A stretch of 64,000 nucleotides of DNA from an uncultured Clostridia bacterium (lineage in GTDB: Bacteria > Bacillota > Clostridia > Christensenellales > CAG-917): positions 1 to 64,000 of the forward strand of contig CASECZ010000001.1 in the NCBI GenBank assembly GCA_949286725.1, in the 5' to 3' direction. The position numbers and the translations under genes were made by a program. Under the pieces are notes generated by a model. It was not told the DNA's origin and searched no databases. It saw nothing but the letters and a program-made list of their open reading frames with translations. Each line of letters opens with the position of its first letter. Position 1 is the first letter of the stretch. Positions 51,064 to 59,438 of this stretch are shown one piece after another.

Positions 51064-53451
51064 ATGAAATTTTCGTCGAAATTCGTCAGATATTTTCCGC
51101 ACGCCGCGGCATTCCTTCTCGTGTTTGTGCTCGTCCTCTCGACGAGCGGCATCGCTTTTGCCGAAGATTTCGACATACTTCATCCCACCGACGACTACTT
51201 CCCCGTCGAAAACGCGCAGTATGTCGCCGCGGGAGCCAATTTCATCGCCGTCTACGACAGCGCAAATGACAATGTTGTGGTGCGCGGTGTGAGCGTTGGC
51301 GCACACGATTTTTACCTTTCGACGTCTTCCTACGACGCCATAAGCGGACTTTGGATTGCGGGTAACACTTTGCTGGTCGAATACGGCACCGACGCCAAGA
51401 GTTATCTCAAACTCGATATGGCGGCTGAAACACCCGCATTCGTTTCCGTGCCCGCCCTCGCCGACGTGACTTACATCACTTCCGACGGCAGATACTTCTA
51501 CTGTCACGCCGCAGACAACTCCCTTTCCGTCTACAACAGCGCTCTGGAAGCCGTGAAATCGAACTATTCTCACGCCGTTTTAAGCGAAGAAAGACTGTTT
51601 GCCGCCGACAATATGACGCTCTACATTTTCGCGGTCATATACGGTGTGCGTTGCTATTACGTCCTTGACATAAACCAAACGTCCGCCGACCCGTCAGTCG
51701 GCGAAAACACGCTCTTCGTGCCCTATCGCGTCACAAACGGCGACGGCGCACTCTTCATCAACACCGAGGAAGGCATTTACGCCGTGGACAAGACGACGGG
51801 CAACGGTATGGATATCGAACCCGTAGCCTGCGCGAAAGAAACGGCTTTCGCCTCGTATGGCAACAAACTTTATGTACCCGACGCCGACGGCGGCATATCC
51901 GTGTACGAATACGACTTCGAGGCAAAGACCCGCACCCTGACCGAAACGCTGGCAATGCGCGGCAACGGCATGGGCAAACTCGATACGCCCACGGACGTGC
52001 TCTTCGACGAAGGCGGCATGTTCGTCGCCGACTCGGCGAACAACCGCGTCGTATTCGTCACCGACGAGGGTAAAACGGACGTCGATTTCGGAGAGGCGGC
52101 TCCTCTGCGACTTGCCGCGGGGAACAACGGCGTGTACGCGACGTCGAAAGACACCGTATTCGTCATCGAAGGCGGCACGGCGCGCCCCATTGTCGGCATC
52201 ACGGAAAACATACGCGACATAGTCACGGTGAACGGCAGCACGCTTGTGCTCACCGACCGTGCCCTTTACAGACTGTTTGCAGGCACTCTCAACAAACTCG
52301 CAGCCATTGAAAACGGCATAGCCGCGGCGTGCGCCGAAGACAGCGACGCTGTGTACGTCATGACGCAGGAAGGTTTGTACACACTGTCGGCGGACGGCAC
52401 GGAAAAACTGCCATTCCGCGCTTACCCCGAGTTTGCGGGAGCAAGCGATTTCGCCGTTGATTATGCGGGCAACGTCTATGTCGTCTACCCCGCTCAAAAC
52501 AAAATATCGGTGCTGGACAATCTGCCTTCCGCACTCGTTCACGAACGCGATGTCGAACTCACTTCCGACATACTGACCCCCGCGCCCGCGTCTGTCACGC
52601 TGAACGGAAGCAAAGCCTGCTTTGCTTCGCGCTCCTGCTTCGTCGGGTCGGTCGAAGTCGGTGCCGTCGACAAAAACACCTTTACGCCCGTGCCCGCACC
52701 CGCACTCGACGAACATTCCGCCTACACTTTCGCGTCGGTTGCGTCCGACGGATATATGATAGAACAGCCCGAACGCCTCGACACGCTGTCGCCTCTTGCC
52801 GCGAATACCGTCGTTATGGTATTCACGGGAGCGTCAGGCGTGGACGGATACGAATACGTGTACTGCAACGGCAAACGCGGCTATGTCGAAACTTCGCTGC
52901 TCAACGCCGTGACGCCCGCGTCGGTCAACAAGGGATACGTCCTCGCGGCGTCCGCGCCCGTTTACGCATATCCTTCTGCCGAACTTGCGTCGGCCGCAAG
53001 CGAGCCTACGCGCCTGATTGTCATTGACGACGCGGCGGGGCTCGACGGCGGGAAGTGGATGCGCGTCACGTTCGACGGCGGAATTTACTTTGCGGCAAAA
53101 TCCGATCTCACCGAATATGTGGAGATAATCCCCGAAAAAGAGCGCGTGTTCGGACGTGCCGTGGCAGACCGTGCCGGCGGCGTGGTCAACGCCTACATTC
53201 TCCCCGACATCTCCTCTGCCGTGGCTTTCGAGACGGTGGACGGCACCAGGTTGGAAATTCTCGAAGAAAGCGGAGATTTCTACCTCGTCAAGGTCGACGA
53301 CAAGACCGGTTACGTGCTGAAATCGGACGTGGAACTGGAAGGGCTGACGACGGTACAGATAATTTCCATCGTGCTTGCCTGCGCCGTGGTCGTGACGGGA
53401 ACGGTGGTATTCATAGTCACCTACTACACGAGAAAAAAAGAAAAAGAGTAA
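51064..53451 (+). CDS. surface-anchored beta-propeller and SH3-like repeat protein
   Basis: 795 residues from ATG 51064; an ATG at 51040 lies inside the promoter. Signal peptide 1-33 ending AFA. Residues about 40-500 form NHL/YVTN-like propeller strands (LDTPTDVLFDEGGMFVADS, DFAVDYAGNVYVV). Residues about 570-755 hold two or three SH3b-like units (GYVETSLLN, MRVTFDGGIYFA, YLVKVDDKTGYVL). A C-terminal TM helix near 765-787 ends in RKKEKE. It is exported and tethered outside. Ligand unknown; SH3b units often bind cell wall. Divergent from the alpha-CTD/WG-subtilisin operon. Confidence 0.75.
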   Translation: MKFSSKFVRYFPHAAAFLLVFVLVLSTSGIAFAEDFDILHPTDDYFPVENAQYVAAGANFIAVYDSANDNVVVRGVSVGAHDFYLSTSSYDAISGLWIAGNTLLVEYGTDAKSYLKLDMAAETPAFVSVPALADVTYITSDGRYFYCHAADNSLSVYNSALEAVKSNYSHAVLSEERLFAADNMTLYIFAVIYGVRCYYVLDINQTSADPSVGENTLFVPYRVTNGDGALFINTEEGIYAVDKTTGNGMDIEPVACAKETAFASYGNKLYVPDADGGISVYEYDFEAKTRTLTETLAMRGNGMGKLDTPTDVLFDEGGMFVADSANNRVVFVTDEGKTDVDFGEAAPLRLAAGNNGVYATSKDTVFVIEGGTARPIVGITENIRDIVTVNGSTLVLTDRALYRLFAGTLNKLAAIENGIAAACAEDSDAVYVMTQEGLYTLSADGTEKLPFRAYPEFAGASDFAVDYAGNVYVVYPAQNKISVLDNLPSALVHERDVELTSDILTPAPASVTLNGSKACFASRSCFVGSVEVGAVDKNTFTPVPAPALDEHSAYTFASVASDGYMIEQPERLDTLSPLAANTVVMVFTGASGVDGYEYVYCNGKRGYVETSLLNAVTPASVNKGYVLAASAPVYAYPSAELASAASEPTRLIVIDDAAGLDGGKWMRVTFDGGIYFAAKSDLTEYVEIIPEKERVFGRAVADRAGGVVNAYILPDISSAVAFETVDGTRLEILEESGDFYLVKVDDKTGYVLKSDVELEGLTTVQIISIVLACAVVVTGTVVFIVTYYTRKKEKE

Positions 53452-53465
53452 AACCGCAAAAAGAG

Positions 53466-53494
53466 TTGCAAAAATCCGCGCGGTGCTATATAAT
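53466..53494 (+). promoter_or_regulatory. tRNA-Pro promoter
   Basis: TTGCAA (53466-53471), 17-bp spacer, TATAAT (53489-53494). Confidence 0.8.
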
Positions 53495-53516
53495 AAGTCA
53501 GCAATCGGGAAACCGA

Positions 53517-53593
53517 CTGGGTGTGGCGCAGCTTGGTAGCGCGCTTGAATGGGGTTCAAGAGGCCGGAAGTTCAAATCTTCTCACCCAGACCA
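53517..53593 (+). tRNA. tRNA-Pro (anticodon GGG)
   Basis: 77 nt with encoded CCA. Acceptor CTGGGTG pairs with CACCCAG; anticodon stem CTTGA/TCAAG with loop ATGGGGT giving GGG; T arm with GTTCAAATC. It reads CCC/CCU. Confidence 0.95.
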
Positions 53594-53626
53594 AAAGAAC
53601 ACAACCTGCGTTGTGTTCTTTTTTTT
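53593..53626 (+). terminator. tRNA-Pro terminator
   Basis: AAAAGAACACAAC and GTTGTGTTCTTTT with a CTGC loop, followed by more T. Confidence 0.9.
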
Positions 53627-53746
53627 GCCCTTTCGGCGGTTTTGGTTCCTGCGGCGTCACACGTTCGGCGGCATTTGCCTTCGCCATGCCTTGCCGCTGC
53701 GCACTGTGCATGGGTTCTTCTTTCGCCGCGCACCGAGTGGTCGGGG

Positions 53747-54313
53747 TCAGTCGTTCCTCTTTATGCCGCCGTAGCAGTCGGTGTAGAGGTTGATATACTT
53801 TTCCAATATCGCAATGGCTTCCTCGGCGGTGTCTACGCCGTAAATTCTGTCCTCTTCGATTTCGGGATAGCGTATACGGTGGTCAAGCCTTGTGTCCGCG
53901 GCTTTCGCGCTCCACCCGTCTACGCCTCTGAACGCGATTATAAGTCGTTTAAGCGGCCAGGCGTTGCTGAGTTCGGCAAGAGTGCCCGCGCCGCCGCCTA
54001 TGGCAATCACGGCGTCGGAGTTCGCCACGATTACGTTTCTGTACAGGTCGAGCCCCGTCGCGATGACGATGTCGGCGGAATTGCTCGCAAGTCGTCTGTC
54101 GAACATGGGAAGAATTGCCACCGTGTCGCCTTCACGGTAGAATTCGGAAGATTTCGCGCCGCGGAAAGCCGCGTCCATAACGCCGCCGAGTCCTCCAGAC
54201 GCCACTCTGTAACCGTTGTCGACGAGCGCCTTTCCCATGCTGAAAGCGGCTTTGAACTTCGCGCCGCCCTCCTCGATTGCGCTGTCGCCAATAATGGATA
54301 TCATTTTTTTCAT
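53747..54313 (-). CDS. LOG/TIGR00725 family nucleotide-binding protein
   Basis: 188 residues, Rossmann-like. IIGDSAIEEGG at the start, GGLGGVMDAAFRGAK near 60 and IGGGAGTLAEL near 120 correspond to the PGGxGTxxE-type motif of the lysine-decarboxylase-like LOG fold. LOG enzymes release cytokinin-type bases from nucleotides, but the TIGR00725 branch has no confirmed substrate. Start behind GAGGTG. Monocistronic. Confidence 0.82.
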   Translation of the reverse strand: MKKMISIIGDSAIEEGGAKFKAAFSMGKALVDNGYRVASGGLGGVMDAAFRGAKSSEFYREGDTVAILPMFDRRLASNSADIVIATGLDLYRNVIVANSDAVIAIGGGAGTLAELSNAWPLKRLIIAFRGVDGWSAKAADTRLDHRIRYPEIEEDRIYGVDTAEEAIAILEKYINLYTDCYGGIKRND

Positions 54314-54472
54314 AGTTCACCTCGTAGTCAATATATTACCACACCCAGCAAGGAAGTTCAAGTTAAGGTGTCACAATGCGCCGTTTTCACGCTTTCGTAT
54401 AGTTTCGGCGGCATACGCGGAAATATCCTTCGGGGCGGATTTTTTATTATATGAAAAAAATTTGCCAAATAG

Positions 54473-54501
54473 TTGAAATGTTAATCATTTGATGATAATA
54501 T
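54473..54501 (+). promoter_or_regulatory. aminotransferase promoter
   Basis: TTGAAA (54473-54478), 17-bp spacer, TAATAT (54496-54501). Confidence 0.7.
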
Positions 54502-54535
54502 TGATACATAAACGCGCAAGCGAAAGGTGGAAATT

Positions 54536-55723
54536 ATGATCGATTACAACAAAATTCTGAACCCCGTAGCAAGAGACATGAAGCCCTCCGGCATACGAAA
54601 ATTCTTCGAAATCGCCGCGACCAGAAAAGATTGCATTTCCCTCGGCGTTGGCGAACCTGACTTCATCACTCCCCAGAAATTCAGCCAGGCCGGCATCGAC
54701 AGCATTCTGCAAGGCAAGACGCAATACACCGCAAACGCCGGCCTTATGGAACTGCGCAAAGCCATTTCCAAATATCTCGACGGTTTCATCGGCGTACACT
54801 ACGACCCCGCAAGCGAAATAATCTGCACGGTGGGCGCGTCGGAAGGTATCGACGCCGCATTCCGCGCCATTTGCGCACCCGGCGACGAAATTCTCATTCC
54901 CGAGCCCTGTTTCGTGTGCTATGCTCCCCTCGTTTCCCTGACGGGCGCGACCCCCGTTTCCGTCAAGTGCTACATAGAGGACGAGTTCAAACTCAACGTC
55001 GAGGAAGTCAAAAAGGCAATCACCCCCAAGACGAAGGCAATCCTCATCGCATTCCCCAACAACCCCACGGGCGGCGTTATGGAAAAGAGCGACCTCGAAG
55101 CCCTCGTTCCCGTCATCGAAGAACACAATCTCATCGTGTTCTCCGACGAAATATACGGCGAACTGGTCTACAACGGACTGAAATTCACCTCCATAGCCTC
55201 CATCGGCAATATGCGCGAACGCACCATCGTCCTCAGCGGCTTTTCCAAAGCGTTTGCGATGACGGGTTGGAGACTCGGTTACATCTGCGCTCCCAAGGAA
55301 ATCGTGGACGTCGTGTACAAAATTCACCAGTACGGCATTATGTGCGCTCCGACTGCCGCACAGTACGCCGCACTTGCCGCACTCGAAGAGTCCTTCAAAG
55401 ACAACTTTGCCGAGGTCGCGTACATGCGCGGCAAATACGACGAAAGACGTCGCTATCTCGTCGACAGACTCAACGCCATGGGGCTCACCTGCTTTGAACC
55501 CCGCGGCGCGTTCTACGCCTTCCCCTGCGTGAAATCCACGGGAATGGACGGCGAACAGTTCGCATACGCACTCCTCGAAGCCAAGAACGTGGCAGTCGTC
55601 CCCGGCGGCGCATTCGGCGACAGCGGCAAGGACTTCATCCGCATCTCCTACGCCTACTCCGTCGAAGCAATCAAAACGGCTCTCGACAAAATCGAGGAAT
55701 TCCTCGCCGAACTCAAAAAATAA
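54536..55723 (+). CDS. PLP-dependent class I/II aminotransferase
   Basis: 395 residues from ATG 54536 behind AAGGTGG. Fold-type I: GVGEPDFITP near 38, NNPTGGVM near 175, SDEIYGELVY near 203 and the PLP Lys in SGFSKAFAMTGWRLGY near 235. Closest in style to aspartate/aromatic aminotransferases of the PatA/AspC group. The amino donor is not decidable. Monocistronic. Confidence 0.93.
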   Translation: MIDYNKILNPVARDMKPSGIRKFFEIAATRKDCISLGVGEPDFITPQKFSQAGIDSILQGKTQYTANAGLMELRKAISKYLDGFIGVHYDPASEIICTVGASEGIDAAFRAICAPGDEILIPEPCFVCYAPLVSLTGATPVSVKCYIEDEFKLNVEEVKKAITPKTKAILIAFPNNPTGGVMEKSDLEALVPVIEEHNLIVFSDEIYGELVYNGLKFTSIASIGNMRERTIVLSGFSKAFAMTGWRLGYICAPKEIVDVVYKIHQYGIMCAPTAAQYAALAALEESFKDNFAEVAYMRGKYDERRRYLVDRLNAMGLTCFEPRGAFYAFPCVKSTGMDGEQFAYALLEAKNVAVVPGGAFGDSGKDFIRISYAYSVEAIKTALDKIEEFLAELKK

Positions 55724-55737
55724 CCTTGCAAACACAC

Positions 55738-55765
55738 AAAAAGGGCGCGGTTGCGCCCTTTTTCT
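55738..55765. terminator. bidirectional terminator
   Basis: AAAAAGGGCGC-GGTT-GCGCCCTTTTT, serving the aminotransferase (plus) and the OYE-like gene (minus). Confidence 0.9.
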
Positions 55766-55807
55766 TTGCTCGTTTTCGATGCAGGCACGCGCGGCGTGCC
55801 TTTTTCG

Positions 55808-57895
55808 TTATTTGATTTTGTTCATAGCGATATCGTACGCAGCGGCGGTGGCGTTTGCGATTCTGCCGACCTTGTTCGCGTCGCCCACGACGTAAAGTTG
55901 TTTGATTTTTCCTTCCAGTTCCTTGGCAAGAGCGTTGACGGGACGGGCTCCCAGCGACAGCACGACGGCGTCGCAATCTATTCTGCCCTGTTTCTTGCCC
56001 TTTACGGTTTCGGTCACGACGCCCTTTTCGTCGATGGACACGAGTTTGGTGCCCAGCAGGAATTTCGCGCCCGCTTTTTCGAGTTTGGGCATTGCGTCGT
56101 CGATGTGCTGGAACCAGGTTCCGGGTGCCACTGTGTCCGCCATTTCGACAAAGGTCAGTTTGTTGCCGCCGAGCGCAAGCAGTTCGCCCGTTTCGAGACC
56201 CGTCATACCCGTGCCGATAACCGCAACCTTTTTGTTTTCGAGTTTTACGGAGCCGTCGAGTATCTGCGTTGTGGTATATACGTTTGCGCCGTCCGTTCCT
56301 TTAATGGAACGGGGTCTGACGGCAACGGCACCCGTTGCGACTATCACGGCGTACGGATTGAGCGCGGTAACGTTTTCCACCGTGGCTTCCGTGCCGAAGC
56401 GTATATCCGCGCCGTACTTACGTGCGTTGACTTCGAGGTCGTCGGAGCACCACTTGATTTTGTCCTTATGCGGACCCTTGTCGGCGAGATTGAGTTGTCC
56501 GCCGCTTTCCTTTTCTTTTTCAAATACAACGGGTTTGAAACCGCGTCTGCCCAGGATTTCCGCCGCTGTAAGACCCGCGGGACCTGCGCCGACGATGACC
56601 ACCGTTCTGCCTTTGCCTTCGTCCGTGAGCGCAGCAACGCGTTTTTCTTCACCGAGGGCGGGATTGACGCTGCAACAACCGTGTTTGCCGTGGTATGCGT
56701 TTGCCATCATACTCTCGATGCAGTACAGACAGCAAATGCAGCGCTTGACCTCGTTGCTTCTGCCTTCTTTGACCTTGTTCGCCCAGTAGGGGTCGGCGAT
56801 GTGTGGTCTGCCGAGGCTGACGAAATCCTGTATGCCCGCTTCGAGTTGTGCTTCCGCCTGTTCGGGCGAACGAATGAGGTTTGCCGCAAGAACGGGGACC
56901 TGCGGGACGGCTTTTTTGATTGCCTCCGCCATATACGCTCTCCAACCGCACTCGAAGGAAGTGGGTTCAAGCCAGTAGTTGTAAGTGTCGTACGCCGCCG
57001 AAGAAACGTCGATGGCATCCGCACCTGCGGCGACGAACAGTTTTGCGTACTCGACGCCCGTATCGAGGCTGTAACCCTTGCCGGGTTTTCCTATGCGATC
57101 GTAACACTCGTCGGCGGTAAGACGCACGACAACGGGATAATCGGCACCGCATTCTTTCTTAATGCCCTGTATTATCTCGGTGATGAAACGCGCTCTGTTT
57201 TCGAGACTTCCGCCGTACTCGTCCTTGCGCAGGTTGGTGTTGGGGCTCAAAAACTGTTGCAAGAGATATCCGTGAGCGGCGTGCAGTTCGACGCCGTCAA
57301 CGCCTGCTTTCTTGCAGCGCACCGCACCGTCGATGAACTGTTGTATGAGTTTCTTGACCTCGCCGTGGCGCAGTCCTCTGACGTGTCCGCCCGCCACCTT
57401 GCTGGGCTCGCACTTCGAGGGACCCGCCGACGCGGGAACGAGATTTTTCTCTATGAGTTTGTCGCCGATTGCGGGGGCGATTTTGTAAACGAGTTTGGGG
57501 AAGGACTTGCACACCTTGCTTATCGCGTTGCAAAGGGGCACCATATGTATCATCAGACCGACGTTCTGTCTGCCGGGATGGTGCAACTGTACAAACAGTT
57601 TCGTGTCGTGACGGTGAATGCGTTCGACAAACTTACGCATCGGCTCGATGTGATAGTCGTGTGACATTGCAAGCTGATTGAACGCGCTTGCACCGTGGTC
57701 GTCGTTGACGCGCGTTATCTCGGTGATGATAAGCCCGACACCGCCCTTCGCACGCTCTTCGTAGTAGTTCATCAGTTCCTCTGTGGGGCAACCGTCGGGA
57801 CGACCGAAACCAACCATCATAGGCGGCATAACGATACGGTTCTTGATTTCGCAGGTGCCTATTTTCATAGGCGTAAACAGGGTTTTAAATTCCAT
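55808..57895 (-). CDS. Old-Yellow-Enzyme/FAD two-domain oxidoreductase (2,4-dienoyl-CoA or enoate reductase-like)
   Basis: 695 residues from ATG 57895 behind GGAGCG. N-terminal FMN TIM barrel (1-370: MPPMMVGFG, QLHHPGRQN, HAAHGYLLQQFLSP), a 4Fe-4S cysteine cluster (CICCLYC near 340 and a later CC), then FAD/NAD domain (VVIVGAGPAGLTAAE and VIGTGMTGLETGE). The architecture is that of FadH, clostridial enoate reductase and BaiCD/BaiH. It reduces a C=C bond next to a carbonyl with NAD(P)H. The VOC gene is 35 bases upstream and shares its promoter, so both probably act on the same acid or CoA ester. Confidence 0.92.
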   Translation of the reverse strand: MEFKTLFTPMKIGTCEIKNRIVMPPMMVGFGRPDGCPTEELMNYYEERAKGGVGLIITEITRVNDDHGASAFNQLAMSHDYHIEPMRKFVERIHRHDTKLFVQLHHPGRQNVGLMIHMVPLCNAISKVCKSFPKLVYKIAPAIGDKLIEKNLVPASAGPSKCEPSKVAGGHVRGLRHGEVKKLIQQFIDGAVRCKKAGVDGVELHAAHGYLLQQFLSPNTNLRKDEYGGSLENRARFITEIIQGIKKECGADYPVVVRLTADECYDRIGKPGKGYSLDTGVEYAKLFVAAGADAIDVSSAAYDTYNYWLEPTSFECGWRAYMAEAIKKAVPQVPVLAANLIRSPEQAEAQLEAGIQDFVSLGRPHIADPYWANKVKEGRSNEVKRCICCLYCIESMMANAYHGKHGCCSVNPALGEEKRVAALTDEGKGRTVVIVGAGPAGLTAAEILGRRGFKPVVFEKEKESGGQLNLADKGPHKDKIKWCSDDLEVNARKYGADIRFGTEATVENVTALNPYAVIVATGAVAVRPRSIKGTDGANVYTTTQILDGSVKLENKKVAVIGTGMTGLETGELLALGGNKLTFVEMADTVAPGTWFQHIDDAMPKLEKAGAKFLLGTKLVSIDEKGVVTETVKGKKQGRIDCDAVVLSLGARPVNALAKELEGKIKQLYVVGDANKVGRIANATAAAYDIAMNKIK

Positions 57896-57930
57896 ATTTC
57901 GCTCCATTAACCGCCCTTTTCGGGTGATTT

Positions 57931-58452
57931 TTATTTTACGCGTTTGTAATTGCCTGTCAGCGCGGCAAGCTGTGTTTCGAAAGGCATATCGCCTTTTTTC
58001 ATTCCGGTCGGCAGGGTCGTTTCGATAAGTTCGTACACGGCGTCGTTCTCGCTTTTGCCGACGTAAGCGTACTTGACCGTCGCACCCGCGCTTTTGAAAG
58101 TGGCGTATTGCAGGACTTTAAGTCCCTCTTTTTCGACGTGCGCAATTGCTTTGTCGAGGTCTTTTACGTTGTACTGAATGTGGTGTATGGCTTCGCCGTG
58201 ATTGGCAAGAAAATTGGTGTAAATGTTTTCGTCGCCCTGAGTGTGAATGAGTTCGATGACCGTACTGCCCTTTCCGCCGAAATACAGCGTGACGTTGCAG
58301 TTGCGTTTCTCTCCGCGATAAGTCATGTCGAGGGGCGTGTCATAAGTCAATTCGTACCATTTTTTTATGCCGAACAGTCTGCTGTAATGCTCTTTTGCCG
58401 CCTGCAAGTCCCTGACGACTATGCCGACGTGCCCGATTTTGCCGAATTTCAT
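57931..58452 (-). CDS. VOC/glyoxalase family protein
   Basis: 173 residues, two betaalphabetabetabeta modules. FGKIGHVGIVVRDL at the start with metal-ligand His near 8, VIELIHT near 70, IHHIQYNVKDL near 92 and the final Glu in VYELIET near 140. The H/E/H/E layout fits a metal-dependent epimerase or lyase such as methylmalonyl-CoA epimerase, or a lactoylglutathione-lyase-like enzyme. First gene of the operon with the OYE-like reductase. Confidence 0.85.
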   Translation of the reverse strand: MKFGKIGHVGIVVRDLQAAKEHYSRLFGIKKWYELTYDTPLDMTYRGEKRNCNVTLYFGGKGSTVIELIHTQGDENIYTNFLANHGEAIHHIQYNVKDLDKAIAHVEKEGLKVLQYATFKSAGATVKYAYVGKSENDAVYELIETTLPTGMKKGDMPFETQLAALTGNYKRVK

Positions 58453-58487
58453 AAAAACTCCCGAAAACTTTTAATTAACTGTTTAAT

Positions 58488-58516
58488 ATTTTATCATACG
58501 TGTAGGGTGCAGTCAA
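58488..58516 (-). promoter_or_regulatory. VOC-OYE operon promoter
   Basis: TTGACT (58511-58516), 17-bp spacer, TAAAAT (58488-58493), minus strand. Confidence 0.75.
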
Positions 58517-58530
58517 TGCGCAAATACGAA

Positions 58531-58554
58531 AAAAGCGCGCAGAAGCACGCTTTT
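58531..58554 (-). terminator. folD terminator
   Basis: AAAAGCGTGC and GCGCGCTTTT with a TTCT loop, T-rich on the minus strand. It ends the purine-linked operon. Confidence 0.75.
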
Positions 58555-58576
58555 ACGGATATTTTCAGCCGTGTTT

Positions 58577-59431
58577 TCAGTTCAGACCGTGCTGAACCTT
58601 GTAGACTTTCACGGTGTTTTGCAACAGCATCGTGACCGTCATGGGACCGACGCCGCCAGGTACGGGAGTGATGTAGGAACACTTCTCGGCCACGTTTGCG
58701 AAATCCACGTCGCCGCACAGTTTGCCGTTCTCGTCGCGGTCCATACCCACGTCGATGACGACCGCGCCGTCTTTCACCATATCGGCTTTCAGGAACTTCG
58801 CCACGCCTATCGCCACGCACACAATGTCCGCCCTGCGCGTGATTTCTCCGAGGTCGCGGGTGCGGCTGTGGCATATCGTCACGGTTGCGTTGCGGTCGAG
58901 AAGCAGTTGCGCAAGCGGTTTGCCGACGAGGTTGGAACGTCCGACCACGACCGCATTCTTGCCTTGCAGTTCGATATTGTAGTAGTCGAGAAGTTTCATG
59001 ACGCCGTAGGGCGTGCAGGGAATGACCTCGGGCTCGCCTATCCAGAGCTTGCCTTTCTGCACGTAATGGCAACCGTCGACGTCTTTCGCGGGGTCGATTG
59101 CACGCAGCAAAGCCGCCTCGTCGAGGTGCTTTGGCACGGGAAGCTGCAACAGTATTCCGTTGACGTCGGGGTCTGCGTTGAGGTTCTTTATCGTGGTCAT
59201 GACCTCGTCGAACGCGCTGTCTGCGGGAAGGTGTATCAGCGTCGATTTGATGCCGACTTCCGCACAGCCGTTTATCTTGTTTCTGACATAAACCTGACTT
59301 GCGGGATTGTCGCCCACCAGTATGACGGCAAGTCCGATGGGACCGCACTTATCGACGGGCAACGCCGCAACCTGCGCGGCGATGTCCTTTCTTGTTTCCT
59401 GACTTACGAGTTTTCCGTCTATAATCTGCAT
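58577..59431 (-). CDS. folD: bifunctional methylenetetrahydrofolate dehydrogenase/cyclohydrolase
   Basis: 284 residues. It makes 10-formyl-THF for purine synthesis. VILVGDNPASQVYVRNK with the catalytic Lys near 54, QLPVPKHLDE near 98, CTPYGVMKLL near 140, VVGRSNLVGKPLAQLL near 165 and PVPGGVGPMTVTML near 258. It starts seven bases after the IMP dehydrogenase stop. Confidence 0.97.
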   Translation of the reverse strand: MQIIDGKLVSQETRKDIAAQVAALPVDKCGPIGLAVILVGDNPASQVYVRNKINGCAEVGIKSTLIHLPADSAFDEVMTTIKNLNADPDVNGILLQLPVPKHLDEAALLRAIDPAKDVDGCHYVQKGKLWIGEPEVIPCTPYGVMKLLDYYNIELQGKNAVVVGRSNLVGKPLAQLLLDRNATVTICHSRTRDLGEITRRADIVCVAIGVAKFLKADMVKDGAVVIDVGMDRDENGKLCGDVDFANVAEKCSYITPVPGGVGPMTVTMLLQNTVKVYKVQHGLN

Positions 59432-59438
59432 ATTTCAC

